Source of the DNA: JBCCFW01 sp039029535
GTDB lineage: Bacteria > Acidobacteriota > JBCCFW01
Reading direction: 5' to 3'
DNA: 33,257 nt
Assembly: GCA_039029535.1 (NCBI GenBank)
Contig: JBCCFW010000078.1
Span: forward strand, 1 to 33,257
A program made the position numbers and the translations under genes. Shown here piece by piece: positions 1 through 9,261 of this stretch (the stretch's first letter is position 1; every line of letters starts with the position of its first letter). The notes beneath the pieces were generated by a model, which saw only the letters and a list, made by a program, of their open reading frames with translations, searched no databases and was not told the origin of the DNA.

Positions 1-2380
1 CCAGCTCTCTCGAGACTCGAAGGGCGCGTTCTGCGAGCTCCAGTGAGCCTCCAGTGTCGGCCATCATCATGAGGGCGAGCGCGATCAACTCCTTGGCGTT
101 CAAGTCCTCGGCGACCCGGAGGGCTTCGGCGGTGATGTCGTGTTGCAGGCTTTGGTCACCGCAGGCGGTCAGCGCCTCCGCCTGCAGGAGGCAGAGCTCG
201 CAGCGCAGTCGAGAGGCCTCGACGCCAGGGCAGAGGACTTCGAGCGCCTGGGCACAGAGAACCGTGACCTCGCCTGGCTGACCGAGATGCTCGAGCAGTC
301 TCGCTGCGGCGAGCACCAACTCGGGGCCACGAGCGACGTGGCGTGCGGCGAGGCCGTGACGGGCGAGGTAGAGCAGGCTCTCCGGCGGCAGCTCGTCGAG
401 AGTCAGGTGGCTCAGCCCGTATCTCTCCTCGTGCAACTCGGTGAGTGCGAGGTGCCAAGCGGTGAGGCGGGCCTGAGACTGCTCGTCGCAGAGGACGTCG
501 GCAGTGACCTGGTGAGTGAAGCGAGGGCTGCTTCCAGTCGTCGAGAGAAGACCCGTCTCCCGAGCGATGCGAGTGCAGGCCTCGAGGACCTGGAGCCGGG
601 GTCGTCTGAGCATGCGGGCGAGGGTCTCGGCATCGAGCGAGGGGCCCTGCACCGCGGCGGCGTCCAGCAACTCGCGGTCGTCGTCGTCGAGCTCGTCGAG
701 GCGCTCCAGCACGGTCGCCTGGATGGAAGTCGGCACGCCGAGGGCCTCGACGGCCGTGCCGCTCGCGCGACCGGACGTGGTCTCTTCGCGAAAGAGCCCC
801 TGGCGCTCCAGGCCGCGCATCAGCTCTTGGAGAAAGAGCGGGTTGCCACCAGAGCGCTCGACCAGGGCGTCGACCAGGCCCGATGACAGCCGAACGTCGG
901 GAAGCAAGGAGCGAGCGAGATCGCGGACGGAGCGTGGATCCAGCTCCGGGAGATCGTGATGAGCGACTCCCTCGATGCGCGCCAGCGTGGCGAGCAGGTC
1001 TGCAGGAAGGCCAGGGCGGGTCGTGGCGACGACGAGCAGCCGGTGGCCCTGCGCCAGTCGCGCCAAGCCCAGCATCAGATCGAGATCGTCCGCGCTGGCG
1101 AGCTGCAGGTTCTCGACGACGACGAGCACGGGCCTCTCCGCCTCGTCGGCCAGCAGTCGGTCGGTGAGGCGCGTCATGCGGAGCGCGCGGGAGCCTTGTC
1201 GAGTTTCATCGAGCTCCCACTGGGGGCCCTCGGCGGCACCCGGTCCTGGGGTGGCAAGCAGCTCCGCCCACGCGGACCTGTCCTCGTCTCGAGCATGGCT
1301 CACGCGCAAGAGCGAGGCCTCTTCGCACTCGATTCGAGCCGCGAGTGCCTCGACGAGCTGCGTCTTGCCCATCCCCGCGGTGGCCTCGATCAGCACGAAG
1401 CCACCACGGGCCTGCTTCGCTGTGTCCCAGGCCGATGCCAGGACTGCCAGGTCGCTCTCCCGGCCGACCAGCGGAGTCCTGTCGGCACGCGCGGGCGAGG
1501 CGAGCCGCTTGTCGTCGTTCCGGTTTCTCCGTCTTCGCTCACGCCACCAGGCCGAGTCTTCTCCCTCGGCCAGGATCGTGCTCAGCTCGGCAGCGCTGGC
1601 AAATCGCTCACTGGGCCGACGCTTCAACAAGGTGCTCACGACCTCGGCAAGGAAGGGGGTGATGGCCGGATTCACGGCGTCGACTCGCGTCGGCTCGACC
1701 TCCAGGTGAAGGCGCTTCATGGCTGCACGGCTCTGGGCTCGGAACGGCTCGACGCCCGTCGCTCCCCAGTACAACGTCACGCCGAGCGAGTGCTGATCGG
1801 CCTCGAGCCCGAGGGGACCTTCCAGGAGCATCTCGGGGGCGGCGAAGCTCAAGGACCCCGCGAAACCCCGCGCTCGCCCATCGAGCCCGTCGATGAGGGT
1901 GGAGACTCCCAGGTCCACCAGCTTGACCTCGTGCGCGTCGCTCAGGAGAACGTTGCCCGGCTTGACGTCGCGGTGGAGGATCCCGGCGGCGTGCAAGGCG
2001 GCGAGGCCCCTCGCGACTCGCTCTCCGACGTAGCGAAGCAGGACCTCGGGCAACTCGCCCATCTCGGCCCGCGAGCGCTGGAGATCGCGTCCCGTCACGA
2101 GCTCGAGGACGATGCCAGCGGCTCCGGATTCCTCCACCAGCTCGTGGGTTCGAACCACGGAGGGGTCGTCGACGGCCAGTCCGAGGCGGGCCTCTTCCCT
2201 CAGGCGCTCGAGCCCCTCGCCAGTCTCGTCTGCGTTGAGAAGCTTGACTGCCACGAGAGCACCGCAACGACCGTAGGGACGGTCCTCGACGAGCCGCGCG
2301 AGGTGGACGGCCCCCATGGATCCGCGACCGATCTCACGCAGTAGCTCGCAGGGGCCAAGGGTCGGAAGTCCTGGTGCCAA
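1..2380 (-). CDS. Ser/Thr protein kinase fused to AAA ATPase, 3' end outside window
   Basis: Cytosolic signalling kinase with a C-terminal STAND-type ATPase. Translating the minus strand gives a Hanks-type kinase: glycine loop GRGSMG (about residues 18-23), VAVK lysine at about 46, HRDVKPGN at 136-143, DLG (usually DFG) at 156-158 and APE at 181-183. A linker leads to a Walker A motif, ATAGMGKT, at 333-340 and a Walker B-like strand, VLVVVENLQ. The rest is helical and TPR-like and runs off the left edge; 793 codons are visible. The frame opens at a stop near 2,434. I chose TTG at 2378-2380 because GGAG lies 7 bases upstream and it starts just before the conserved LGPCELLREIG. A CTG at about 2404 is the alternative. 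No membrane segment is seen. It is divergent from an FHA-domain regulator 230 bp away, a typical kinase partner. The kinase-ATPase assignment is firm; the substrate is unknown. Confidence 0.9.
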   Translation of the reverse strand, partial: MAPGLPTLGPCELLREIGRGSMGAVHLARLVEDRPYGRCGALVAVKLLNADETGEGLERLREEARLGLAVDDPSVVRTHELVEESGAAGIVLELVTGRDLQRSRAEMGELPEVLLRYVGERVARGLAALHAAGILHRDVKPGNVLLSDAHEVKLVDLGVSTLIDGLDGRARGFAGSLSFAAPEMLLEGPLGLEADQHSLGVTLYWGATGVEPFRAQSRAAMKRLHLEVEPTRVDAVNPAITPFLAEVVSTLLKRRPSERFASAAELSTILAEGEDSAWWRERRRRNRNDDKRLASPARADRTPLVGRESDLAVLASAWDTAKQARGGFVLIEATAGMGKTQLVEALAARIECEEASLLRVSHARDEDRSAWAELLATPGPGAAEGPQWELDETRQGSRALRMTRLTDRLLADEAERPVLVVVENLQLASADDLDLMLGLARLAQGHRLLVVATTRPGLPADLLATLARIEGVAHHDLPELDPRSVRDLARSLLPDVRLSSGLVDALVERSGGNPLFLQELMRGLERQGLFREETTSGRASGTAVEALGVPTSIQATVLERLDELDDDDRELLDAAAVQGPSLDAETLARMLRRPRLQVLEACTRIARETGLLSTTGSSPRFTHQVTADVLCDEQSQARLTAWHLALTELHEERYGLSHLTLDELPPESLLYLARHGLAARHVARGPELVLAAARLLEHLGQPGEVTVLCAQALEVLCPGVEASRLRCELCLLQAEALTACGDQSLQHDITAEALRVAEDLNAKELIALALMMMADTGGSLELAERALRVSREL

Positions 2381-2610
2381 GCCTGTTCTCCGTGCCGCAC
2401 GCAGGTGCCACGTGCCGTCCTGGGCTCAATGTAAGACAATGAGTCCCGGCCTGCCTCCCATGCCAGCCTTCGACTGCGAAGTGGGCTCGCGCCCATCGGG
2501 TCTCATGGTCCGATCCGGCCGTCGACTTTCGTCCCTGCTTCCTCCGGGCCTCTCGCGATGAGAGAGCGGGCCAACGTCCATCCAGTCCAACATCGTGGAG
2601 GTCGGGAGAG

Positions 2611-4425
2611 ATGTCGGTGCTCTGCGTCACGGTCGATCCTGGCGGTCGGCCCCGTCGCTACGAACTCGGAGAGAGGGCGCTCGTCATCGGGAGCGCGCCT
2701 GACAGCGACGTGGTCGTCGAGTCGCCCCATGTTTCGGCCCGCCATGCGCGAGTCTGCCGAACGGGGGATGCGGAAGTGGAGGTCCGCGACCTGGGCAGCC
2801 TGAATGGCACCCGGATGGCAGGCGAGCGCATCCTGCGGCACCGGGGTCTCCCGCCCTTCGAGTTCCAGCTCGGGGCTGGCGTCGTGCTGCTCGTTCACGA
2901 CATCGAGTCTCGCGAGCTGGCCCTCACTCCCGAGGTGGATCTCGCGGGGCGAGCGCGCGAGCGGACCACGGCCCCTCGGGCCGTCGGCGCCACGGAGCCG
3001 ACTCTCGAGATCTTCGGAGACGAGGCTCCGGATGCGCTGGCTCTGGTGCTCTTGCGCGTCCTGGCGGACACGTCGAATCGGCGGCTCGTGACCCGGCGCA
3101 TCCTCGACGCAGCGGTGGCGCAGGCGCAGGCCGACGCGGCCCTGCTGGTTCGCCACTCCGCGGAAGGAGACGGAGCGAGCACTCCGCTCGTCGTCGACGC
3201 GATCGGGACCGACATGGGGCTGCCAGTCGGCATCGCCAGTCGCGTGGCGGGCTTCCTGGTGGGCGACGTCGAGGAGGCCTGCCTCGACGAGGTGGAGCCG
3301 CCGGTCCTCCTGAGACGAGTGCCGACCGAGAGGCACCGAACAGCGCTCGTGATCTTGGGGGCACGGCGGACGGCGGTCCCGCTCGAGACCCTCTCACTGG
3401 TGCTGGCCGTCGGGCTGCAAGCCCACCGTGGAGCGGCGCCGAGCTCGCTCCGTGGTCAGCGGAAGCGCTTCGAGCTCACGCTGCCGAACGGCTCGGTCTT
3501 CGAGAGCCGGTCAGGAGACCTCCTGCGGCTCCATCGAAGCCTCGATGGAGCGCTCACCTCGGACCTGCCGGTCTTGCTGACGGGAGAGACGGGAGTCGGC
3601 AAGGAGGTCTACGCTCGAGCTCTCCACGAGCAGTCGACACGAGCGAGCGGGCCACTGCGAAGCATCAACTCGAGCGCGATCCCCGAGGGAATCCTGGAGG
3701 CGATGTTGTTCGGGTCCCGCGCCGGCGTTGCGACGGGCGTCGGCAAGCAAGAGGGGCTGCTCGCCGCCAGTGATGGCGGGACGTTCTTCTTCGACGAGAT
3801 CGGTGAGATGAGCCCGACGCTCCAGGCCAAGCTCCTCCGCGTGCTCGATCAGAAGGAGGTCCTGCCCGTGGGGGCCTCGGCGCCCGTGCCCATCGACGTT
3901 CGCTTCGTGGCGGCAACCAATCGTCACCTGCCCAGCGAGATCGAGGCCGGCCGCTTTCGCAAGGATCTCTACTATCGGCTCTGCGGCCACGAGCTGCGCA
4001 TCCCTCCGCTTCGCGATCGCAAGGACGACATCCCGGCGCTGGTCGACCTCATTCTTCGGGACGAGTGCGAGCAGCGAGGGCGGCACGTCGCCGGCGTGAG
4101 CCTCAAGGCCATGGACGCTCTCGTCGGCCACCAATGGCCCGGCAACGTGCGGGAGCTCGAGACCCTCATTCGCCGTCTCGCGCACGAGGTCGCCGACGGG
4201 GAGCCCATCCGTCACGCGGAGCTGCCTTCCGAGCTTCGAGCTCAGGTCCGGGAGACGGTGTCGGGCTCCCTGGACGAGCGGCTCGCCGAAGTGGAGCGAG
4301 AGCTCATCGAGGCCGCGCTGGAGCGTCTCGGTGGCAACGTCGCCGGCGCCGCCCGAGCGCTCGGCGTGACCCGCGGTCGTCTGCGTCGCCTCCTCGAGAA
4401 GCACGAGCTGGAGGACAGCGACTGA
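2611..4425 (+). CDS. FHA domain - AAA+ (sigma54-activator-like) transcriptional regulator with altered GAFTGA loop
   Basis: Regulator of the bacterial enhancer-binding protein class, 604 residues. An N-terminal FHA phosphothreonine-binding domain spans about 20-98 (IGS at 26-28, S43-x-R-H and N65-G-T core). A middle region, about 140-270, looks GAF-like. The AAA+ domain has Walker A GETGVGKE at 325-332, Walker B FFFDEIGE at 392-399 and the usual arginine-rich VRFVAATN and PGNVREL segments. A Fis-type helix-turn-helix lies at 575-598. The sigma54-contacting GAFTGA motif is replaced by GVATGV (372-377), and the following loop is one residue short. It may therefore not activate sigma54 in the standard way. 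The start is ATG with GGAGG at 2597-2601, 9 bases upstream. The divergent kinase at 1-2380 could phosphorylate a ligand for the FHA domain; that link is inference. Confidence 0.9.
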   Translation: MSVLCVTVDPGGRPRRYELGERALVIGSAPDSDVVVESPHVSARHARVCRTGDAEVEVRDLGSLNGTRMAGERILRHRGLPPFEFQLGAGVVLLVHDIESRELALTPEVDLAGRARERTTAPRAVGATEPTLEIFGDEAPDALALVLLRVLADTSNRRLVTRRILDAAVAQAQADAALLVRHSAEGDGASTPLVVDAIGTDMGLPVGIASRVAGFLVGDVEEACLDEVEPPVLLRRVPTERHRTALVILGARRTAVPLETLSLVLAVGLQAHRGAAPSSLRGQRKRFELTLPNGSVFESRSGDLLRLHRSLDGALTSDLPVLLTGETGVGKEVYARALHEQSTRASGPLRSINSSAIPEGILEAMLFGSRAGVATGVGKQEGLLAASDGGTFFFDEIGEMSPTLQAKLLRVLDQKEVLPVGASAPVPIDVRFVAATNRHLPSEIEAGRFRKDLYYRLCGHELRIPPLRDRKDDIPALVDLILRDECEQRGRHVAGVSLKAMDALVGHQWPGNVRELETLIRRLAHEVADGEPIRHAELPSELRAQVRETVSGSLDERLAEVERELIEAALERLGGNVAGAARALGVTRGRLRRLLEKHELEDSD

Positions 4426-4754
4426 CCCGGATGGCGCACGCGGACCACTCGGTGGCCCCAGCTGGCCACTTCGTGCAACTCGCCTTGAATGAGCTACTTC
4501 GGGTTGGTCTGGCGTCGCTCGTGCGCTGAAGCGTGGCCTGGGGCGGCCAGGCGTGCAGCAGCACGCGCTTGCCGTCCGAGCAGGCCGCGCGGGGGAGCGT
4601 GGCCTCCTCGCGGACCTCAGAGCTGTCTGGAGCCTCATCTTCGCCTCGAGCCCTCGGTCGGGCTCGACCTGGCCCGTCGCTTGCTCTGGTGAGTCCGTGA
4701 GCAACGACCCGTCGAAGGACGTCCCGTCTCGACATCGACTGGTGAGGACAGGCC
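4426..4754. other. Intergenic gap between regulator and sigma factor
   Basis: No convincing gene in 329 bases on either strand. Just after the upstream gene there is a short hairpin (GTGGCC at 4452-4457, GGCCAC at 4464-4469, 6-base loop) without a T-run. It could be a weak terminator. The promoter of the sigma factor presumably lies here but I could not recognise one. Confidence 0.5.
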
Positions 4755-5444
4755 GTGAAGTCATCAACGCGAGTGTCTCGGAGTGATCCGGCGGTAGCCG
4801 AGCAACTCGATGGAGGCTCCGTCCTCACCCGACGCCGCGCCTCGGAGCCTGGCTGGCCGAGGCTCCTGGCGCGCGCCCGCCGGGGCGAGCGGGTTGCATT
4901 CGACCGGTTCACCGACGAGTTGTGGGCTCCGCTGCGTCGGTTCTTCTGGTGTCGGGTCGGGCCCGAAGACGCGAGCGAGCTCACCCAGGAGGTGTTCTGT
5001 AGGGTCTACCGCGTCCTCCGCAGCGGTGGTGGTCCTGCCGAGGACCAACTCGAAGATTGGCGTCGGTATCTCTTCAGGATGGCTCGCAACGCGTGGATCG
5101 ATCACGGCCGTCGCCGGGCGGTCCGACCGGATGAGATCAGCTTCGACGTTCTCTTCGGCGAGGGAGGGACGTCGCCTCGCGATTCACGTGGCGACGACTC
5201 CGAGCCGAGCGCCCTCCAGCAGCTTCTCGACGACGAGACTCGCACCCTGCTCGAGGACGGCCTCGGTCGACTCGAGCCGGAGGAGCGGACGCTGTGCTGG
5301 TCACACTTCGTCGACGGTTGCTCGAAGCGTGAGATCGGGCGTCGCTTGAATCGGCCGGAGTCGACGATCCGCGTGCTCATGAACCGAGCGCTGGCGAAGC
5401 TCCGGGCCCACCTCGAGAGCCAGGGGCTGACTCCGGGCGCGTGA
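4755..5444 (+). CDS. ECF-type RNA polymerase sigma factor
   Basis: Sigma-70 family, extracytoplasmic-function type, 229 residues, directing RNA polymerase to a specific promoter set. Region 2 is clear at about residues 50-110: the AFDRFTDELWAPLRRFFW helix, EDASELTQEVFCRVYR (the DAxDLTQExF motif) and YLFRMARNAWIDHGRRR. Region 4 is at about 170-220, with LEPEERTLCWSHFVDGCSKREIGRRLNRPESTIRVLMNRALAKL split between its two helices. A 35-residue N-terminal extension precedes region 2. The GTG start follows GAGG by about 8 bases; a later start inside the extension is possible. No anti-sigma factor gene is adjacent: the next gene is convergent. Such lone ECF factors occur with kinases in Planctomycetota and Myxococcota, so control by the kinase at the left edge is conceivable but unproven. 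Confidence 0.88.
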   Translation: MKSSTRVSRSDPAVAEQLDGGSVLTRRRASEPGWPRLLARARRGERVAFDRFTDELWAPLRRFFWCRVGPEDASELTQEVFCRVYRVLRSGGGPAEDQLEDWRRYLFRMARNAWIDHGRRRAVRPDEISFDVLFGEGGTSPRDSRGDDSEPSALQQLLDDETRTLLEDGLGRLEPEERTLCWSHFVDGCSKREIGRRLNRPESTIRVLMNRALAKLRAHLESQGLTPGA

Positions 5445-5528
5445 GTCATGGCGTCGGGCGTCACTTCGTGTCGGAGCTGCCGAGGGAAGGAGAGCGTCAG
5501 GACGACGAGCAGGCCTGTCCCGGTGGTG

Positions 5529-6464
5529 TCACGCGAGCGCGCCCCGGGCGAGGAGGTCCTCTGCCTCGTCGCGGACCTTCCCGCAGTCCCGATCGTCGAG
5601 ACCGAGGAAGTCACGGGCGCTCTGGAGGGTCGAAGAGGGAGTTCGGTCGGTCAGGCCGTCCTCGACGGCGTCCATGCCCAGCTCAGAGGCGAGATCGTCG
5701 GCGAGAGTGACGATGCTGGAGAGCGGGTGGTGGCGACCCTCGACCGTCACCTGGTGGTGGAAGTAGGTGACGCGTGCGATCTCCTGCGGGAGATCCCAGA
5801 GTCTCGTCATGATCGAGCCGGCCTCGGCATGAGCGCGGTGGATTGCGGGCCAGAGGAGCATGAGGTCAGGGACGGGCTGTCCACGTGGGACGTCGCCGAG
5901 CACGAGGAGGATGCCGGCCATGCCCACGTCGTGGAGCAGGCCGGCGGTGACGGCATCGTCGCCATGGACCGAGGTCTTCCGACGAAACAGCTCGGAGAGA
6001 CGAGCGACGGCCTGAGAGTGTCGCCTGATGCGCTCCATGTGGGGGGCGTAGGCCGCGGTGCGGAAGACCCGCATGTTCATGCAGACGCTCATAACGATGC
6101 CGTGGAGCGTCTTCAAGCCCAGGCGGACCACCGCGGTCTCGAGATTGGTGACCTCGCGTCCGCGGGAGTAGAAGACGGACTGCACCTGTTTCAGGCACTC
6201 GCCCGCCAGCATCGGGTCCGACTGCAAGAGCCTCACGATGCTCTTGATGTCGGCGTCCGGGCTCTGGGACAGCCGGATCAGTTGCGTTCCGACCGAGGGG
6301 AGCTGTGGTGGCACGTAGCCAGGAGCTCGGAAGACTTCGACGATCCTCTGCGAGAGTGCCTTCTCGTCGAGCAACAGCTCCTCGCTGACCTCGAAGCAGG
6401 CCTCACCCTCACCGTAGTCGTCGTCCGTCCTGGACCTGCCTCGTCTCTCTTTGAGCTGCTGCAC
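5529..6464 (-). CDS. HDOD domain protein
   Basis: HDOD proteins are degenerate HD-domain signalling proteins, usually cytosolic. After a short leader the sequence shows the family core: PPQLPSVGTQLIRLSQSPDADI, then IVRLLQSDPMLAGECLKQVQS, then the TNLETAVVRLGLKTL helix (the xSIxxAIxxLG motif) and a later HD-like LLHDVGMAGILL segment. This looks like a single-domain protein of about 311 residues. The open frame continues upstream to 6623, but the 159 bases above contain a perfect palindrome and look non-coding. I therefore prefer GTG at 6462-6464, with AGG about 6 bases upstream; the start is uncertain. It lies downstream of the spermidine-synthase-like gene on the same strand (about 230 bp between them), so co-transcription is possible. 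Cellular role unknown. Confidence 0.8.
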   Translation of the reverse strand: MQQLKERRGRSRTDDDYGEGEACFEVSEELLLDEKALSQRIVEVFRAPGYVPPQLPSVGTQLIRLSQSPDADIKSIVRLLQSDPMLAGECLKQVQSVFYSRGREVTNLETAVVRLGLKTLHGIVMSVCMNMRVFRTAAYAPHMERIRRHSQAVARLSELFRRKTSVHGDDAVTAGLLHDVGMAGILLVLGDVPRGQPVPDLMLLWPAIHRAHAEAGSIMTRLWDLPQEIARVTYFHHQVTVEGRHHPLSSIVTLADDLASELGMDAVEDGLTDRTPSSTLQSARDFLGLDDRDCGKVRDEAEDLLARGALA

Positions 6465-6546
6465 GTCGAGCCTCGACCTGACTTTCGGTCGAAGACGAAG
6501 GGGCCTGAGCCCGGCTCCCGAGCAAGCCCCGTCTGGGCCCGAATTC

Positions 6547-6560
6547 GACCGGATCCGGTC
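6547..6560. promoter_or_regulatory. 14-bp perfect palindrome upstream of HDOD gene
   Basis: GACCGGATCCGGTC is a perfect palindrome about 85 bases upstream of the preferred HDOD start. It is flanked by partly complementary arms (GGCCC at 6536-6540 and GGGCC at 6568-6572). It could be an operator or an mRNA hairpin between the two minus-strand genes. No function is established. Confidence 0.3.
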
Positions 6561-6693
6561 CGTCGACGGGCCGTTCGAGACGAGCTGGACGAACACTCCC
6601 GAGGTCCCCGCCTCGTGGTGCACGGGAGCCTGGCGAGCTGCGCTCGGGAGGAGGCTCCGACCTGGGGCGAGTGCGCGCGGACGCCTGGCGCCC

Positions 6694-9261
6694 CTACCTC
6701 GAGCCCTGCTCGGAGCTCTCCGTTCCGGCGGTTGGCTCGGCGGCGGGCCGCAGTCGCCCTCGGGCAGCGTTGCGCATGAGCGTGAGGAACTGGCTCTTGA
6801 TCACGTCGGCTCCGGCGTCGTTTCCCTCGTTGTCGAGGTAGTCGGCCATGAGCAGGTAGTCGCTCGCGTTGATGACGGGCTCCCAGGCCGGGTCCATTCG
6901 TGACATGTAGGGGTTGCTGGTCGCCTTGGTGGTGCCGAACCACTCGGTGAGGACCACCAGGAGATGCTCGTCCTCCACCCACTGCACCTTGCGGGCTCTC
7001 TGCAGGCGGTGATTGCGCGGGGCGACGAAGTCGATCACGGGTCGGTCGTCGGTGTTCACGGGTGCCGCTCGCACGCGTGGATGCTCGAGGTCGAGCTGGC
7101 CGACGTAGTGCGCCATCAGCGGGACCTTGTCGTCGCTCCCCGCGGCCCAGTCACTCAGCGCCCCGCGGCTGGCCTGGACGAGGTTGCCCTCTGGATCCAG
7201 AGGCGAAGGCGAGTGGTGGCCGGCCAGGCCCAGGACCGGGTGGCTGGCGCTGAAGCTGCCGAGCCAGGCGGTCACCTGGGGGAAGACCTCCAGCATGCTC
7301 CGGGCGATGATCGCGAGCTCTTCCTCGCTGACCTGATAGAGGGGGATCCACTGCATGTAGAGGCCGTCCGGCGTCAGCCGATCCATCGAGGCGCGATAGT
7401 GCTCGACGGCGTACAGCGTCCCGGTGCCAGCCTTCCACGGGATGAACAGGTCGCTGATGATGAGGTCGAGCTCCTGGTCGAGACCGCGCAGCACGTTGCG
7501 GCCATCCTCCGCCAGGACCGTGGCTCGCGGATCGGTGTACAGGCCGTTGACGTGTTCGGCGAAGTGGGTCCGGGATGCGGTGATGACCGAGGGCACGAGC
7601 TCGGCGACCAGCACTTCGCTCACCGGATGGCTCAAGGCGGTGCCGGCGGTGATGCCGGTGCCCATGCCCAGGTAGAACACTCGCTCGGGATCACCGTGGA
7701 GCATGATCGGGACGTCGGTGAGGAGCTTCTGGGTCGTCTTGTCTCCGCTGCCGCCGAGCGTGTACCAGTTGTTGAGCTTGATCCTCAGGGACTTGCCCCG
7801 ACGGATGACCGCGACCGTCCCCGAGCTGCCCTCCCACACCTGAAGGAGGGAGTCGCCACGGCGGGCGGGATCGAGCCGCACGACCGGCAGCCGACTGGTG
7901 TCGAGCACTGACATCAGCAGGACGAGGGCAGCGAGTGGCGCCGCCTGCACGAGACGAGGCAGGTTGCGTCCCCGGAGCACGAGCCAGGCCGCCAACAGCA
8001 GGTAGACCCCCGCCAGCATGCGCAGCGACGTCCACAGGCCCAGCCACTCCAGGAGCACGAAGCCTCCGGCCACCGAACCGACGATCGCACCGAGCGTGTT
8101 GAAGGTGACCAGTCGGCCGACGCTGTCGCCGGGGCTCGCGCGGAGCTGCTCGGCGAGCTTGAACGAGAACGGCAGCACGATGCCGAGCACCGTGACCGGA
8201 ACGCCCACCACCACGGCCGCGATCCCGAAGAGCAGGAGGATGTAGCCGACCAGGTTGGCGTCGCCACCGATGTAGCGCAGGCCATCGGTCCACGTGTTGA
8301 AGACGTGCACGGAGGTCGCGACGAGGAGGCCGGCCGCCGTGGTCACGATGGCCAACACGAGATGTGCTCGCGAGGCCCAGCGCCCGAGCAACCTGGCCAG
8401 GAAGCCACCGAGCGCCAGGGCGACCAGGAAGGTCACCAGGATCGCCGCGTAGCTGTAGACCGAGTTCTGAAGGACCTGGGCGAACATCCGGATCCAGAGG
8501 ACCTGGAGAGCGAGGGTGACGCAGCCCGAGACGGCGGCCAGGACGTAGAGCTCGTTCCAGGTGAGGGGCTGGGCGGCCTCGCTCGGGCTCTCCTGGTCGT
8601 CGGGCGTGACCTGGGTCTCGGGTTGGTCCTCGGCTCCTCGATCGATCATCCAGGCGACAGCGGCCACGACGAGGGTCAGCGCCATGTTGGCGAGGTAGCA
8701 GTTCGTGTAGCCCAGGAGCCGCGGAAGAAGGAAGCCGGTGAACAGCACGCCCGTGGCCGCGCCCAGGATGTTGATGCCGTAGAGCAGCGCCGCCTGACGC
8801 CCGAGCGCGTTCCGCTGTCGCACCAGGAACTGACTCATGACGGGCAGGGTGCCGCCCATGAAGAACGCGGGCAGGAACAGCAGGCCGCAGGACAGCGCGA
8901 ACTTGATGACGACGAAGACGGCCGGGACGTCGTGGAGCGAGGTGTAGAGCGCGACGTAGACCTTCTGGTAGACCGCCAGGATCGCGAAGTACACGACGGC
9001 CGAGGCGGCGACTCCGGCCTCGAGCAGGGCGTAGCTGCGCAGCGGTCGGCGAACCGAGTCGGCTCGACGCCCCCAGTGCCAGTTGCCCGCCGCGAGCCCG
9101 CCGAAGAATGCGGCGAGCGTCGCCGCGGCCGCCTGCGTCGAGTTGCCGAAGAGCAGCGACAGCTCGCGCATCCAGAGCATCTCGTAGACCAGGCCGGTCA
9201 TGCCCGAGAAGAAGAAGAGGCCGAAGGGGCCGGCCTTGCGCACGCGGTCAGCCGTTGTCAT
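6694..9261 (-). CDS. Membrane protein with C-terminal spermidine-synthase-like domain (fused MFS/SpeE family)
   Basis: Integral membrane protein of 855 residues. The N-terminal ~470 residues are a string of about 12 hydrophobic helices beginning FGLFFFSGMTGLVYEMLW, the signature opening of the fused MFS/spermidine synthase family. The C-terminal part is a Rossmann SAM-binding fold: LGMGTGITAG near residue 527, acidic VAELVPS at strand 2, an AEDGRNVL segment, then LDLIISDLFIPW and a catalytic-like ALYAVEHYRA-type helix (here TLYAVEHYRA). The canonical GGGDGG loop of true spermidine synthase is altered, so aminopropyl transfer is uncertain. No SAM decarboxylase gene is nearby. The ATG start has AGGAA just upstream. 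A second, different protein of this superfamily is encoded at 24931-27291. Substrate unknown. Confidence 0.88.
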   Translation of the reverse strand: MTTADRVRKAGPFGLFFFSGMTGLVYEMLWMRELSLLFGNSTQAAAATLAAFFGGLAAGNWHWGRRADSVRRPLRSYALLEAGVAASAVVYFAILAVYQKVYVALYTSLHDVPAVFVVIKFALSCGLLFLPAFFMGGTLPVMSQFLVRQRNALGRQAALLYGINILGAATGVLFTGFLLPRLLGYTNCYLANMALTLVVAAVAWMIDRGAEDQPETQVTPDDQESPSEAAQPLTWNELYVLAAVSGCVTLALQVLWIRMFAQVLQNSVYSYAAILVTFLVALALGGFLARLLGRWASRAHLVLAIVTTAAGLLVATSVHVFNTWTDGLRYIGGDANLVGYILLLFGIAAVVVGVPVTVLGIVLPFSFKLAEQLRASPGDSVGRLVTFNTLGAIVGSVAGGFVLLEWLGLWTSLRMLAGVYLLLAAWLVLRGRNLPRLVQAAPLAALVLLMSVLDTSRLPVVRLDPARRGDSLLQVWEGSSGTVAVIRRGKSLRIKLNNWYTLGGSGDKTTQKLLTDVPIMLHGDPERVFYLGMGTGITAGTALSHPVSEVLVAELVPSVITASRTHFAEHVNGLYTDPRATVLAEDGRNVLRGLDQELDLIISDLFIPWKAGTGTLYAVEHYRASMDRLTPDGLYMQWIPLYQVSEEELAIIARSMLEVFPQVTAWLGSFSASHPVLGLAGHHSPSPLDPEGNLVQASRGALSDWAAGSDDKVPLMAHYVGQLDLEHPRVRAAPVNTDDRPVIDFVAPRNHRLQRARKVQWVEDEHLLVVLTEWFGTTKATSNPYMSRMDPAWEPVINASDYLLMADYLDNEGNDAGADVIKSQFLTLMRNAARGRLRPAAEPTAGTESSEQGSR

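Noticed and set aside
140..2344. Long plus-strand open frames over the kinase gene
   Set aside because: They lie on the same codon grid as the minus-strand kinase-ATPase, which shows complete kinase and Walker motifs. The plus frames show no domain and are GC-driven shadows.
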